Source of the DNA: Atrichornis clamosus
Taxonomy: Eukaryota > Chordata > Aves > Passeriformes > Menuridae
Direction of reading: 5' to 3'
Assembly: GCA_013400975.1 (NCBI GenBank)
Contig: WBMZ01003322.1
Coordinates: 22,805-86,804 of the forward strand
DNA length: 64,000 nucleotides
Part shown: piece after piece, positions 1 through 10,519 of the stretch
Layout: each line of letters begins with the position of its first letter
How positions within the stretch are numbered: position 1 is the first letter of the stretch
Notes under the pieces: generated by a model
What the model was told of the DNA's origin: nothing
The model's database searches: none
Seen by the model: the letters and a program-made list of their open reading frames with translations, nothing else
Translations under genes and position numbers: made by a program

Positions 1-770
1 AGGACTTACTGACTGTCAACTTACAGTGAAGTATCATCAAAATCCCAGATTTGAATACAGAGAAAAGGTAGTACAACCTCTATAAAAATTCCAAATCCTC
101 TTCTCACATTTCTAAATCGTATCCTTTTTCTAAATTTGCTGATTTCAGTTATTGCATACATTGACTTTATCTTCTAGTTAGGAGTCAGAGTCTACCCAAT
201 GTATGGCTGCATTTCAGGAACAGAGCACTCTCTCCACAGTTCTCTCATTTGCTTATGTGCCTATAAATATATTAATTTTTTTTTAAGAAGTGTTTAGAGA
301 TTTTCTTCAGCATTAATTCCAAGGGGATACAAAATCCAGGAAAAAGAACAAAAAGAAGCCTTCAGGCACCTCTGAAATTGAATCTTGTTTCCCCAGGAGA
401 ACCTGTGGGTATGGTGATATGCTGTGCTGTTTATGAGCTAGAAAGGATCAGTATGGGACTTCCAGAAATGCATGGTCATTTGTACTGCTGTAAAAACTCT
501 GGAACTTTTGGGCATGCTACAGACAGTGAAATCCCACCAGCCCTCGGGTCCACGATGAAACTTCTGGCTAAAATAATTTTAAATCTCCCCATTTCAGTTC
601 CCATTTAGAGAGTTCAGTTGCCCTTTGGAGCTTTCAGATAGATGATGACATGCAAACATAGCCTTTATGAATTACTGTTATTAATCATTTGTCTCCCATC
701 CCATGGCCTTTAAAACCCGTATGGGCAGAGAACCATTACTCAGAATCTCAACACGAAGGGATGTGCACAG
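1..770. other. Unique sequence, no gene recognised
   Basis: AT-rich single-copy-looking sequence. A 76-codon open frame at 378-608 (plus strand) shows no recognisable domain and is the length expected by chance. No repeat family was recognised by eye. Confidence 0.4.
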
Positions 771-775
771 CAGCA

Positions 776-901
776 GCACATCTCTTCTAGAGAGGCTGTG
801 CAGCCATCCAGCCATGTGTCCATCGTGTCCTGTTGTCTGCACATCTCTTCTAGAGAGGCTGTGCAGCCATCCAGCCATGTGTCCATCGTGTCCTGTTGTC
901 T
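776..901. repeat. 63-bp tandem duplication (two copies)
   Basis: Two adjacent, essentially identical copies of a 63-bp unit occupy 776-838 and 839-901; each contains TCTTCTAGAGAGGCTGTGCA. The unit length is a multiple of three, which is why both strands stay open across it (74-78 codons each) and why the predicted peptides repeat themselves. Near-perfect identity suggests a recent duplication. I see no sign that the open frames are genes. Confidence 0.9.
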
Positions 902-1020
902 CCCTGTCCTGCAACAACCAGTCCTAGCCAGGAGACTCTGTTAGACCTCTGCCTACACTACAATAAAACATTCCAACACACGCTCCAATTGCATACTTGG
1001 TAGAGACTGTATTATATAGT

Positions 1021-1180
1021 GAAACCACAGAATAATTTGGGTTGGAATGGACCTCTTAAAAGCCGTCTAGTTAAACCCCACTGCCATGGGCAAGGACATC
1101 TTCCACTAGACCAGGGTGTTCAGAGTCCCATCCAATCTGACCTGGGAGCCCTGTCCAGCCCAGCCTTGAAAAGCTTTGAT
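1021..1180 (-). mobile_element. CR1 LINE 3' end
   Basis: The reverse strand carries the CR1 3' untranslated region. Read on the plus strand, it begins with the terminal CACAGAATAATTTGGGTTGG and continues through GCCATGGGCAAGGACATCTT and CACTAGACCAGGGTGTTCAG, all standard CR1 tail phrases. It is 5'-truncated, as most CR1 copies are. Divergence from the usual tail looks moderate. The plus-strand open frame across it is not a gene. Confidence 0.9.
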
Positions 1181-1199
1181 CAGCTCATCCTCCTTAAGC

Positions 1200-4090
1200 T
1201 TCTCATAATTAAGAGATATCTGTTTAACATTACAATAGCAAGTGTTTGATATTGTCCTCAATAACAGGATGAGGATCCTGGTTCTCAGCCCAGAAACACA
1301 TTTAGACCAGAGTGGAAAGACCAGTATGTGATAGGAATCTGATGGGTAGAGACAGGGTCAAAAATAATTACCAAAAGATGCAGTCAGTGGGAAAAGAAGT
1401 GGGTACACCATAAATGTTGAATGTCCCTTAATCAAGGTCTACCCCTTGCTTTTGAAAAGGCAAATCCCCCTTTGTTTGCAGTCAAAGGTGAGGTAGGATG
1501 AATCCTGGTTTTATTGTGAATGGATGAGTTGCAGAAGCCATTAAACAGGCCATGAGACAGCTCATGAGTGATCAATGCAGGTGTGGAACATTTTGGTGGG
1601 AAAGGAACTGTAGGTTTTCTCTCTTCCCCATTAACTCATTATTTATACACTTACACACCAAAACTGGCATATTTCTAAGTGAAAAACTGTGTGTTGGAAA
1701 GCTAGAATTGAAAGTCACAAAAATATTTAAGAACTATAAAAAACGCCTCCTATTCGGAGACTTTGGGTATACAATCTGGTTAATTTTTCAAAAATACTGT
1801 GGTGAGTTAATTGAGTACCTCTGGAAGAAAAAATTACTAAAACTTTTAAAAAATAATGAGAAAGGTTTAACAAGCCTAGAAGTTGATGTCAGACAAATTC
1901 AAATGAGAAGTCAGGCACAGAATTGGTGGTTGACAGGGGCTTTTTTTGTTTGTTTTTGGGTTTTAGGGGGTTTTGGAGGGCAGGGGAGAAGTTTGTCTGG
2001 AGTTTTTAACTGATTTGCTGGCTTATTTTCTGGGATTTTTTTCATCCAGGGAAGTCAAACTAGCAAATGAAGCAGTGATTCCACCAGTGCAGTTTAGACT
2101 ACAGGCAGAGCTTAGCCAGCAGGTCCCAACTGGATACATTTCTGGAAGACATGTGGACACATTCATTAAACACAAATTCATTAAACACAAATTATTCACT
2201 AAGCCAAACACTGGTTCCACATTTCAGCTCAGTTATCTCACAGGAGTAAGTGCATGGTGAGCTGGTGGAGCTCTGTGACTTTCTGCTGCCTCTGGCTTGT
2301 GCAGCAGCTCCTTCCTATTTCTGATGGCCCTGGCAAGGTCCCAATCCCATGAATTGGAATAAGTGTTTTCAGACGTAGACATGCGGGATATGTACTACCT
2401 GAGGGAATTTACTGAGAGTTGGGAAAGCTTTGGCCAGCAATTCAGGGACCAAAGAATTTAGGTCAAGATCCTGGGAGCAGTGAGAGGGAAGTCTAAAAGA
2501 AAGGCAGGAAGATTCTACAGAAATGGGGGGAAAGTGGAAGTTGGCGGAGGAGTGGCATTAAATGCAGGAACAACACTTAGGGGGTGACGCTGGAGAATCA
2601 AACTGGAAGGAAGATCTGCAGGGAAGGGAAAACCGAGAAAATCATTTTACAGGCCATGCTGGAGTCATTGGCTCCTACGGTGGGGTAATTCAAGGCCAGG
2701 CATACATTATAGCTGGGGAAAGTTAATAATGGCAATAAAGCCATAATTCCTACTGTAACTGGAAGTGGTGCACAGGAAGTTATTTTCAATTTGGTGACTA
2801 TGTGAGACTTTCAATAGCTATTAGGAGGATAATTAGGGGTGAAATGAACATTAAATCAATGTTTGCAAGCTAAACTCTGTATATGTGTCTGCTTTTGCTT
2901 TCACCAAAAACAGGACAAAACTTTTCCCTCAAAGTCATACTTCTTTTTCTTGCAAAAGTGCATTTTGTCTCATTTTCTGCACTAAACCCACATTACTTCC
3001 CTTTCACAGTACTTTCCTTATTTCCCTCAATTCCTCATGGCTACGTTTGTGTAGGAAGGGAACTCTGCTACGTGACAAAAAGAGAGTAGGTGACACTGGC
3101 AAGCTGAAATCTCCAGGGTAAATCACTTACTGAGGCAAATCAGAAACCTCCCAGGTCCAGATTGGAGTAAAGGGGCTTGGAAGCAAGAAACCACACTTAT
3201 GCATGAATCTGTGGTTGTAGTGCATTTCTGGATGGACTTGTCTTTTGCTGGGGAATTGTTTATTAATAATGACCCTGGGCTCGATGAGTTTTCAAAACCC
3301 TCTTTCAGAGGAAACCATCATCTGCTGCATGCGTTTCACTGCTACCTCCTCACAGCGTGGGGTTAAAAGAAAGCACCTTATTATAACAAGGAGAGGAACT
3401 GGGTAGCACAGAGGTGCTTGGCTAAAAGGAGCAGCTGCTTTTGGCCTGAGTAGCTGTTCAGTGTAAATAAGCTGTGGCAGTTTTTCGATTGGGTTCGGAG
3501 CCAATGCAATAAGGCAAGAGAAGAACAAAACTAACCAGGTAATTAGAAAAAAAAAAAAATTTAAAAAAACAAACAAACAGGGAGGGGAGACACAGTTGTG
3601 GGCTGCATAATATCGTGAAATAAAACAAAAAGTGCCTCCTGGGTGTTCTGTTGAGCAGGGCGGAGCGCATTTCTGCCCCCGCAACAAACCGATGGGCTGA
3701 AGGAGATGTCGGTGCTGTCAAGGCCTGATGAACTGCTTCCAAGCCACAGGGCAGGGCTTCACGCTGCCTTCACACGGGGGAAGTTTTCTGCGCTTGTCTG
3801 TGCAGCAACACACATTCTCTCAGATTAATTCCAGCTGTGCAGCGCCTCGCTGGCAGAGTCGATGTGTGTTAGTAATGCTATCGGATTTGAGCAAATGCTC
3901 TCCCCTCGCACTGCTCGCTCTCTGACCAGTGCTTTCTCTCACTTATTCATGGTTACACAAACCTTGGTTATCTTCTTTTGTTTCCCCACGCTTTTTTAAC
4001 AAAAGAGACATGATTTTTCCCTAGCCGCTTTAGAACACAACCCCTCTCCTTAATAACACAAAATCCTCACGAGCTTCACCGGGAAATAGC
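1200..4090. other. Unique sequence, small repeats only
   Basis: No gene recognised. A 153-codon open frame at 1552-2013 (plus) has no domain I know and runs into a T/G-rich simple stretch near 1940-1985. A 15-bp unit is repeated twice at 2161-2190 (ATTCATTAAACACAA). An A-rich patch lies at 3547-3580. The part from about 3655 to 3920 is richer in CpG than its surroundings and is listed separately. Confidence 0.4.
3655..3920. promoter_or_regulatory. CpG-enriched block, possible regulatory patch
   Basis: By hand count about 14 CpG fall within roughly 265 bp, against long CpG-free stretches on either side. A CCAAT-type motif (GGAGCCAATGCAATAAGG) lies upstream near 3497. This is only compositional evidence. 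There is no adjacent first exon that I can recognise, so promoter function is a guess. Confidence 0.2.
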
Positions 4091-4093
4091 ACT

Positions 4094-4121
4094 GGACAAG
4101 GCTTTGCTGACAGCCTTGTCC
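4094..4121. repeat. Short inverted repeat (10-bp arms, 8-nt loop)
   Basis: GGACAAGGCT (4094-4103) and its exact complement AGCCTTGTCC (4112-4121) flank an 8-nt loop. The arms are perfect. It lies just before an old repeat-like segment at 4154. No T-run or other element suggests a defined function. Confidence 0.7.
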
Positions 4122-4153
4122 TTTACAGGCAGCAGACTGCAAGCACCATCCTG

Positions 4154-4226
4154 ATGGTGTAAATCAGAAGTAACTCCACCATCGGGGGCTCTCCTGGGTG
4201 TGAATCCAGATGGGATGAGAATTGTG
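4154..4226. repeat. Possible ancient amniote interspersed repeat
   Basis: The phrase GGTGTAAATCAGAAGTAACT followed by GGGTGTGAATCCAGATG resembles a degraded motif seen very often in bird and turtle DNA (paired 'taaatcag...taactcca' and 'gtaaatccag' blocks), which I believe comes from old L3/CR1-like elements. Family assignment is from memory of the motif, not from an alignment. Confidence 0.35.
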
Positions 4227-4492
4227 CTGACAGCACATAGCTGCAAAGCTTAAGGATGCTCAGCCCTAGTTTTCCAACCTGCCCAGCCCAACCATCCACT
4301 TACACAGAGCTGATATCCTTAAACATCTGCATTTTTCATTTCTCAGCCGTGTCATTTTTACGGTTTGCTTCTTATCATTGACTTATCTTCTGCAGAGGTG
4401 GCACATAGCAGGTCATTTAATTTCCACAACAGCTCTGAGACTGTCTTATTTCCAAAAATATTTCAAATACTTGTTGCATCTGCCATACACAC

Positions 4493-4541
4493 CCATATAT
4501 ATATGCACACATGCATATATATACATATATATATTTATATG
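4493..4541. repeat. AT-rich dinucleotide microsatellite
   Basis: Interrupted (AT)n with CA interruptions, containing CATATATATACATATATATA. Typical simple-sequence DNA. Confidence 0.85.
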
Positions 4542-4809
4542 GAAATTCCTGCAACATTTTCTTTAAAATGACTGTCACCTCACTTCCCTCTTCTTCCATG
4601 CATTAGCAGAGGGACAGAAGGATAGTAGTGACTCTCTTTCTTCCCAAATACTGAAGTCCTCTGATTTTGAGACTCAGCTCTACCTCATGCACTATGTGTC
4701 GTGGCAGCCGTAGTGTTTTACATGCATCTAGGCATATATCCATATTTATATGTTCCATAAGTAGTCTTCATCTGTGCTAATGGCAGTGTAATATGCACTA
4801 TACCTGACA

Positions 4810-4925
4810 CCAGTGTCCCAAAGCACTGTACAACACAATCTAGGAACCTACAGGTTAAAACTGAGGCATACATTTGTGGTGTCTTGCCACAAGGCATTCC
4901 CCGAGGTAGTTTGTCAGAGAGATTT
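4810..4925 (-). repeat. Possible L2/MIR-type ancient repeat relic
   Basis: On the plus strand CCCAAAGCACTGTACAA is followed by CAGGTTAAAACTGAGGCATA and then GTGTCTTGCCACAAGG. This order mimics the reverse complement of L2/MIR 3' ends (aagcactttacaa ... aaactgaggca ... cttgcccaaggtc). Similarity is weak and judged by eye. Confidence 0.35.
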
Positions 4926-5087
4926 CCAGATTCCTTCTTTTCCAAGCGTTGTATCAATCTGCAAGCCAGCACTTGGAGAAAGTGTTTGCTTAAATCAACA
5001 GGAATATGGTAACATTCCCTAGAAATCTGGTAAAATTCTACACCATTAATTTTTTGTGTTACAGAATCAGCTTTCAGCAAAGATAGT

Positions 5088-5204
5088 AGAATCCTAGAAT
5101 GGTTTGGGTTGGAAGGGACCTTAAAGCTCATGTCACTCCAACTCCCTTCCACTACATCACTACATCAGGTTGCTTAATATCCCGCCCAGTCTGCCCTTGA
5201 ATGA
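5088..5204 (-). mobile_element. CR1 LINE 3' end
   Basis: The plus-strand reading starts with AGAATGGTTTGGGTTGGAAG then GGACCTTAAAGCTCATG, the canonical CR1 terminus in reverse. The body then degrades into a small duplication (ACTACATCACTACATCAGG) before CAGTCTGCCCTTGAATGA. It is a short, 5'-truncated copy of roughly 115 bp. Confidence 0.88.
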
Positions 5205-5544
5205 CTAAGACTTAAAGTAATGTCAGTCAGTGCTCACAATTTCACTTACTTTGTTCTTGTTCCTTTGCTCTTCCAGCATTCTCAATTCCTCCCATTCCTA
5301 AAACTGCCAAAAAGCTGATAAAATATATATTTGAAACCAAGGGAGAAATAAGGTTGAAAAACTGAGAAAATGAATTGCAAAATCCTATTTCTTTGTCCTG
5401 GCACTCTGGCGGCTTTTTTTTCCCAGGATTGGGGAAATTTACTACCACAATCTTTAGGAGTGATAATAGGCAAACAACTTACATGGATCCTCAAAGACTT
5501 TTAGAGGTCCTCCTACTGGCAACCTTCCAATTGTTGGCTTCTTT

Positions 5545-5572
5545 TTGCCTCAGTTCCCCATGTAAAATGGCA
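5545..5572 (+). repeat. Possible MIR/L2 core fragment
   Basis: TGCCTCAGTTCCCCATGTAA followed by AATGG matches the very widespread MIR/L2 tail phrase (cctcagtttccccatctgtaaaatgggg) with a small deletion. It directly abuts and shares its last bases with the 20-bp minisatellite that follows. Confidence 0.4.
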
Positions 5573-5699
5573 GCTGATGTATTGAAATGGGGATTGTTGT
5601 ATAAAAATGGGGATTGATGTATTAAAATGGGGATTACTGGTTTAAAATGGGGATTGTTGTGTTAAAATGGAGTTCCTATATTAAAATGGGGATTTCTGC
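5561..5699. repeat. 20-bp minisatellite, about seven units
   Basis: Units begin at 5561, 5581, 5601, 5621, 5641, 5661 and 5680. The consensus is about ATTAAAATGGGGATTGTTGT; the sixth unit is 19 bp and the first is the most diverged. The internal AAAATGGGGAT core equals the end of the MIR/L2-like phrase just upstream, which suggests that the array grew from that old repeat. A partial eighth unit may start at 5700. Confidence 0.9.
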
Positions 5700-5880
5700 A
5701 TTGTCCTTCCTCTCAACTGAGAATGTGTGACACAGTTGCAAGACCAAAGTGCAGCAGGAGCTCCACAGGACAGTTTGGGAGAATTTACAGATAGCATTAA
5801 TCCCTGCTGATTTATAAACTCTCTTACAGACCAGAGTCAGAAGTTTTAAGGCTGGAGGTCAGACCACCACCCTGCTCTAT

Positions 5881-6085
5881 GGAATCACAGAATCATTAAG
5901 GTTGGAAAAGGTCTCTTAGACCAGCAGGTCCAGCCATCAACCCAGTACCATGTTCACCACTAAACCATGTCCTCAAGTGCTATATCCATGCATTTTTGAA
6001 CACTTCCAGGCACTTCCACTTCCCTGAGCGTCTTTCCTAATGTCTCATGTGAACCTTCCCTGGTGGAACTTTAGGCCATTTCCCA
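5881..6085 (-). mobile_element. CR1 LINE 3' region
   Basis: The plus-strand reading starts with GGAATCACAGAATCATTAAG and GTTGGAAAAGGTCTC, then CCACTAAACCATGTCCTCAA and GTGAACCTTCCCTGGTGGAA. These are the reverse complement of a CR1 tail of the subfamily that has the 'ccatgtccctaagtgc' stretch. An internal part of the tail is missing around 6020-6040. It ends near GGCCATTTCC. Confidence 0.88.
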
Positions 6086-6089
6086 GGTG

Positions 6090-9000
6090 TAGGGTCTTTA
6101 TAGCATTTAACTTCAGCAAATACTGTATTGGAATTAATGCAGAAAGAAACACTGTGCTTGTAGTGCTGAGAGCTGAGGGCAGCCATGTGTGGTTCACAAA
6201 TGCCTTAAGTATGTTCTCTCTTTTGAAATAAACTAACCAGACTTAAAAACTGCCTCTGAATTTGTATAGTAGCAGCAAACTGCTCAGGGAAACAGAAATA
6301 TCAAGTCATGACTGTTGTGTAATGAACCTACCTGCCTCCTGCAAGGTCCCTCTGAAATTTAATGTGGAGTCAACAGAGCTTCAGGCCATGTTGAGAAACC
6401 TTATCGTACTGCAGGGAATATAACAGAGGTGGTGGGGCTTTTGTGGGGGTTCCTGTGGCTCACATATCTGTGGCTTGACATTCATGTGGTTCTGGTTAAC
6501 ATTTTGGAGAGCTGTCCAAAAAGGAAAAAGGCTATAAAAACAGAGAATGTTGCTGAAAATCTGCCCAGCTATTCTATCTTGTCTGTGTGACTGCTCTGAG
6601 GGGCAGATCTCTCATTGTTCTGGTGTGCACATCTCCCTTGGGGAAGTCGGCCTGCACATTTTGTGTCTGCTGCTGGATGGGGAACTGCAGTACATCTACT
6701 TGTTGCAGAGGTTTCCCAGGTGCTGTGATTTCAAGTAACTGCAAAGTCCAGTGTGTCTGCCCTAGCCTCTTGTCTTGGTTTGTGACCTTCACACATCCAC
6801 GCATTTTAATATTCATCTCACGATATTAAACCCCTTGCCTCGTAGGTCTGGGCTGTATTAGTAGGCTGATAATGTCTGTTGCCAAAATACCCAACTGCCT
6901 TTTAACTTTGTCACTGAGGCCATGAGGAGTGCCTGGACATTGCTCATGTTCAGTAATATGTAAAATTAATATGATGTGTAAAATGGGATCCCTTGCAATT
7001 GATGTTGATTTATTTAGTGGAACGGATGACTATATGTTTGTTATTTTCCTTGATCAGAGAGAAATCTTCTTATTCCACTGCCATAAGTAGAGATATAAAT
7101 TATGTTCATAACTGATTATGGGCAGAGTGATTAGGAAGAAGTATTTGATCCTTGAGCCATCAAGAGTTCTTTGCCTTCTTTGGAGCACATTAAAATGCTG
7201 TTCTACTATTTAATTCTACAAGCATCCCTGACTCTCATTTCTTATGTAGATGAAAGAGTCCCTTGTGAATGTTGTCCTTTGGTTTCATTTCCAAGATACA
7301 GCTTTTGAGGAAATCGGAGCCAGAGAACTCTGTGCCTCTCATAAGTGCCAATGTACCTCAGTCCAGAAATGTGTTTAAGACAAAGCAATGGCATGTAAAA
7401 AACCACAGCAAAAAAAAATTAAATAAGTAAAAATGCAGCCCTGCAATGGGTGGGAAAAAAAAAGAAAACAGGTTTCTGGTATAAGGTTATTGTGTGCCAA
7501 AGGAATGAGACTGAACTTCCTAAAGATGGCAGGAGTAAAAACATTGATAAAAGTAGTAGCAAAATAGTGTTCCAATTTAGTGACACTATAATTTTCCAGA
7601 AATAATTTAGAAGACTATGAGAGAAGGAAGCACAAAGAGAACTAAAGGTGAAGAGTAAAGATAAGAATGATTCATAAATTGAAGATGATATTTTTATCCC
7701 TTCTTCTGCTAAGGAATAATGTGCAATGTAACAAGTACTTCTTCAAGGGCACTGAAGGAGTGCTGCACTTTAGATATTGAAAATAGAAAAGCCAAGAAGA
7801 ATGTGTCCAAAATGCTTGAAAATGTGGGGTAATAGTATTTTATTTCCTTAGTAATTGCCATGTATTAAAGCTTGAATTGACTCTGAAGATGTATTCTTGG
7901 AAAGAGGAACAAAAGATTAAATGGAAGTAATCTACAGAAATGGACTAAAGAGAAGTTTGCTCATAACTGTAGGAAAGAGAAAATGAGAATAGGAGGAATG
8001 TAAGAACATATCTCCTACCTTCATTTTCTCTAACCAGGCTCTGGGCACTTTAACCTCTTTTGTAGATAAAACACCATTGTGAAGAGCAATATAAAGGTTG
8101 TTGAAGGCAGTAATGAACTGCTAGTCAAAGCGTGTTTCAGAGAGCAGATTTATTATTTCTATATTTATTGTAAGTGTCCATCTCCAACAGATCTTTTTCA
8201 GAATGACAGAAGGATAAAATTGGCAGTTTGTTGATCTTGAGTATAAATGGTTTCACACTTTGAAAAAGTGTGGAATTTAGAATTACTTTCGCAGAACTTT
8301 AGAGAAGAATCAATGTTCTTGTACTCATGGCTTCAGCTTCCAAGATGTAGCCCATACCTTTGACGTGCACTGGTGTTGACTTGCCCAGAGGACTCAGGAC
8401 TCTTCATTTTTGTGGCCTGTCTTCTGCCAGGTCCAACAAGTTGTCAGTCTCACCCCTCAGGTCTTTGGTATTTCAGGGCTTGCCTCTTCACCATGTTATG
8501 AACAACCAAAACTCTGTAAACTCACTGTGACTCGTAATACCAAGGAGTATAATTTTATTAGTTAGATAATATAATTTATGCATCATCTCAAGCTGAACTT
8601 GTATGCCTCTGCTTTTTAATTTTTAGATAAGGCTTGGGAGATTTCATTGTGCCAGGTAGCAAACAGCAGGGACAGCTCTTTGAAGGCACAGTCATCCTTC
8701 GCTCCTCCTAAGCAAACGGGAGCAAAACATTTTCAAGTCCAGAGAGCATGAGACCTGTGATGGCTCCACAGATATGATCTCGGGATCACAATCAGATAGA
8801 AACAGACCTATACCACTCTTTTTCATTAACTGCTGTACCCTGACTCACCACAGCTCACAGAGACCTGACTTACATAGAAAGATTCCTTTTCCTTCCAGAA
8901 TTAATTGCATAGAAATAGCATATGTTTTTTCTTAAACTACCCATGCAAGCTTGAGTGTATTGGTTTGATCACAGAATGCTAGTCCAGGGCCAAATCCTCC

Positions 9001-9955
9001 CTGCCCTTAAGAATTTAAAAAATAACATGCAAATTTGTCCTTGGCAACTGTTTTCTCTAGAGTATGTGAGCTGTGACCTTGATGGCATCATGTTCTGTAT
9101 TTTCTCACAATACAATTTTCATTATTTTTTCCTGAGTGCAGTAGTCTTACTAACAGTGATGGTGAAACACAAATTCTTGGCATGCTCATCAAGAGAGAAT
9201 TAAAAAAAAGTACTGCGTAGTGTTGGTGAAGTGATTGAAAAAATTGGGCATAGGAATTCAATGCCTTGCTTGTGATTTAGGGTTTTTTGAAGAATAATAA
9301 AGAGGTCCTGAAGCAAGTTGGGAACCATTGCCTGAGAATTCTGCTTTTTTTGTGAGTGAAGTCCAGTTGAATTGTTCATGTTTGATGGAGCTGCAATAGA
9401 ATTTAACAGCAAGAGCTACAAATCAGGAAGCAAGGAAAAGAAACCTGTTCTCCATCTTGCTAATAAATAGGTGAACATAGTCTATTTTGATAAATACTTT
9501 TCATAATCAAGTGACTTCTAAAATATGGGCTTGAGATGTGTACAAAAAAGAGCTGTGAATGATAAGACATCTGAAAAAATAATCAGCATAATGTGGAGAA
9601 ATTTTGTATGTTTATACATGTGAAAAATTATAAAAATGCAAAAAAATGCAATTAAATAATATATTAGAGGCAAAAAAGCCTCAGTGTTGGCTGTTCATTA
9701 CTCAATGTACATGCAGTGATATTATAAAATGTTTTCTATCATATATTAAAAGTGCTTAAAGTATAAAAGATCCTATTTAAGCATGAAGTTCTGTCCTGTG
9801 AGTGATGTGAAACAGGAGAATGATCCTGGGAGATAAAGCAGCAATAGAGTGGTGGCCATTTGGTTTAGAGGAAAATATAAGTCACTGTTAAATAATCAGA
9901 GATGTATACGTGTTATGGTGATCCAAAAGGAAGGCGCTGATCGCCGTCCAAATCA
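6090..9955. other. Unique AT-rich sequence, no gene recognised
   Basis: Nearly 3.9 kb in which I recognise no CR1, no array and no coding domain. Open frames reach only about 82 codons. The sequence GGGCCAAATCCTCCCTGCCC at 8989-9008 resembles a short phrase of old amniote repeats but is too short to call. Confidence 0.4.
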
Positions 9956-9969
9956 GATTTTTACAAGTT

Positions 9970-10510
9970 TTTGAAAAGTTGAGGAAATTTCCTGAAGGTC
10001 GGATAGCTGCCAGCGAGATCCCTGCATTTGAACAAAGCAGAAGAGATGACTCCGTGAAAACTGGTCCGTCAGATGTCAGTCTGACCAAACCATTGGAACA
10101 GTTAATTCAGGACTCTGTCAACAAGGAATCAGAGGCTCAAAATATAAGTTGCACTGGTCAACATGTTTGCATGGAAGCAGATCTTGTCAAACAAATGTGT
10201 TTTGTTTTGGTTTTTTTTACAACATTGCAGGTCTGGTTGATAAAGACAATGCTGTTTACGTAATACGCTTGAATTTCTCCAAAGAATTTGAGTCAGTACC
10301 ACTTGACTTTTAGATTGAAAAATGGCACATTATATTGAATTAACAGGGCACACATTAGATGGATTAAAACTCCCTCTCTGACAGGTCTTGAAACAGAGTT
10401 TTTAATGTGGAGAAATCCATGAGTTGAATTGCTGCTAATGCAGTCTCCAAGGGATTAGGGTCTTAATCCAGTTCGCTTCAGCATTTGTTTCAATGAGATA
10501 AATCTTTATC
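9970..10510 (+). pseudogene. Ancient CR1/L3-like reverse transcriptase relic
   Basis: Three pieces of a non-LTR reverse transcriptase lie in the correct order but in different frames. At 10072-10125 the frame reads DVSLTKPLEQLIQDSVNK, like the CR1/L3 fingers segment (PVSLTS..GK.MEQLI). At 10230-10310, after a frameshift, it reads GLVDKDNAVYVIRLNFSKEF then ESVPLDF, matching the palm motif (AVDVVYLDFSKAFDTVPH) with the catalytic Asp of that motif replaced by Asn. At 10441-10500, in a third frame with one stop, it reads QSPRD*GLNPVRFSICFNEI, like GVPQGSVLGPVLFNIFINDL. Spacing between the blocks is near that of intact elements. It is much more decayed than the other CR1 copies here, so it is either an old CR1 or an L3-like element. 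It is non-functional. Confidence 0.7.
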
Positions 10511-10519
10511 AGTAAAATC

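Noticed and set aside
1552..2013. 153-codon plus-strand frame
   Set aside because: No domain recognised, and the C-terminal part comes from T/G-rich simple sequence. Probably chance.
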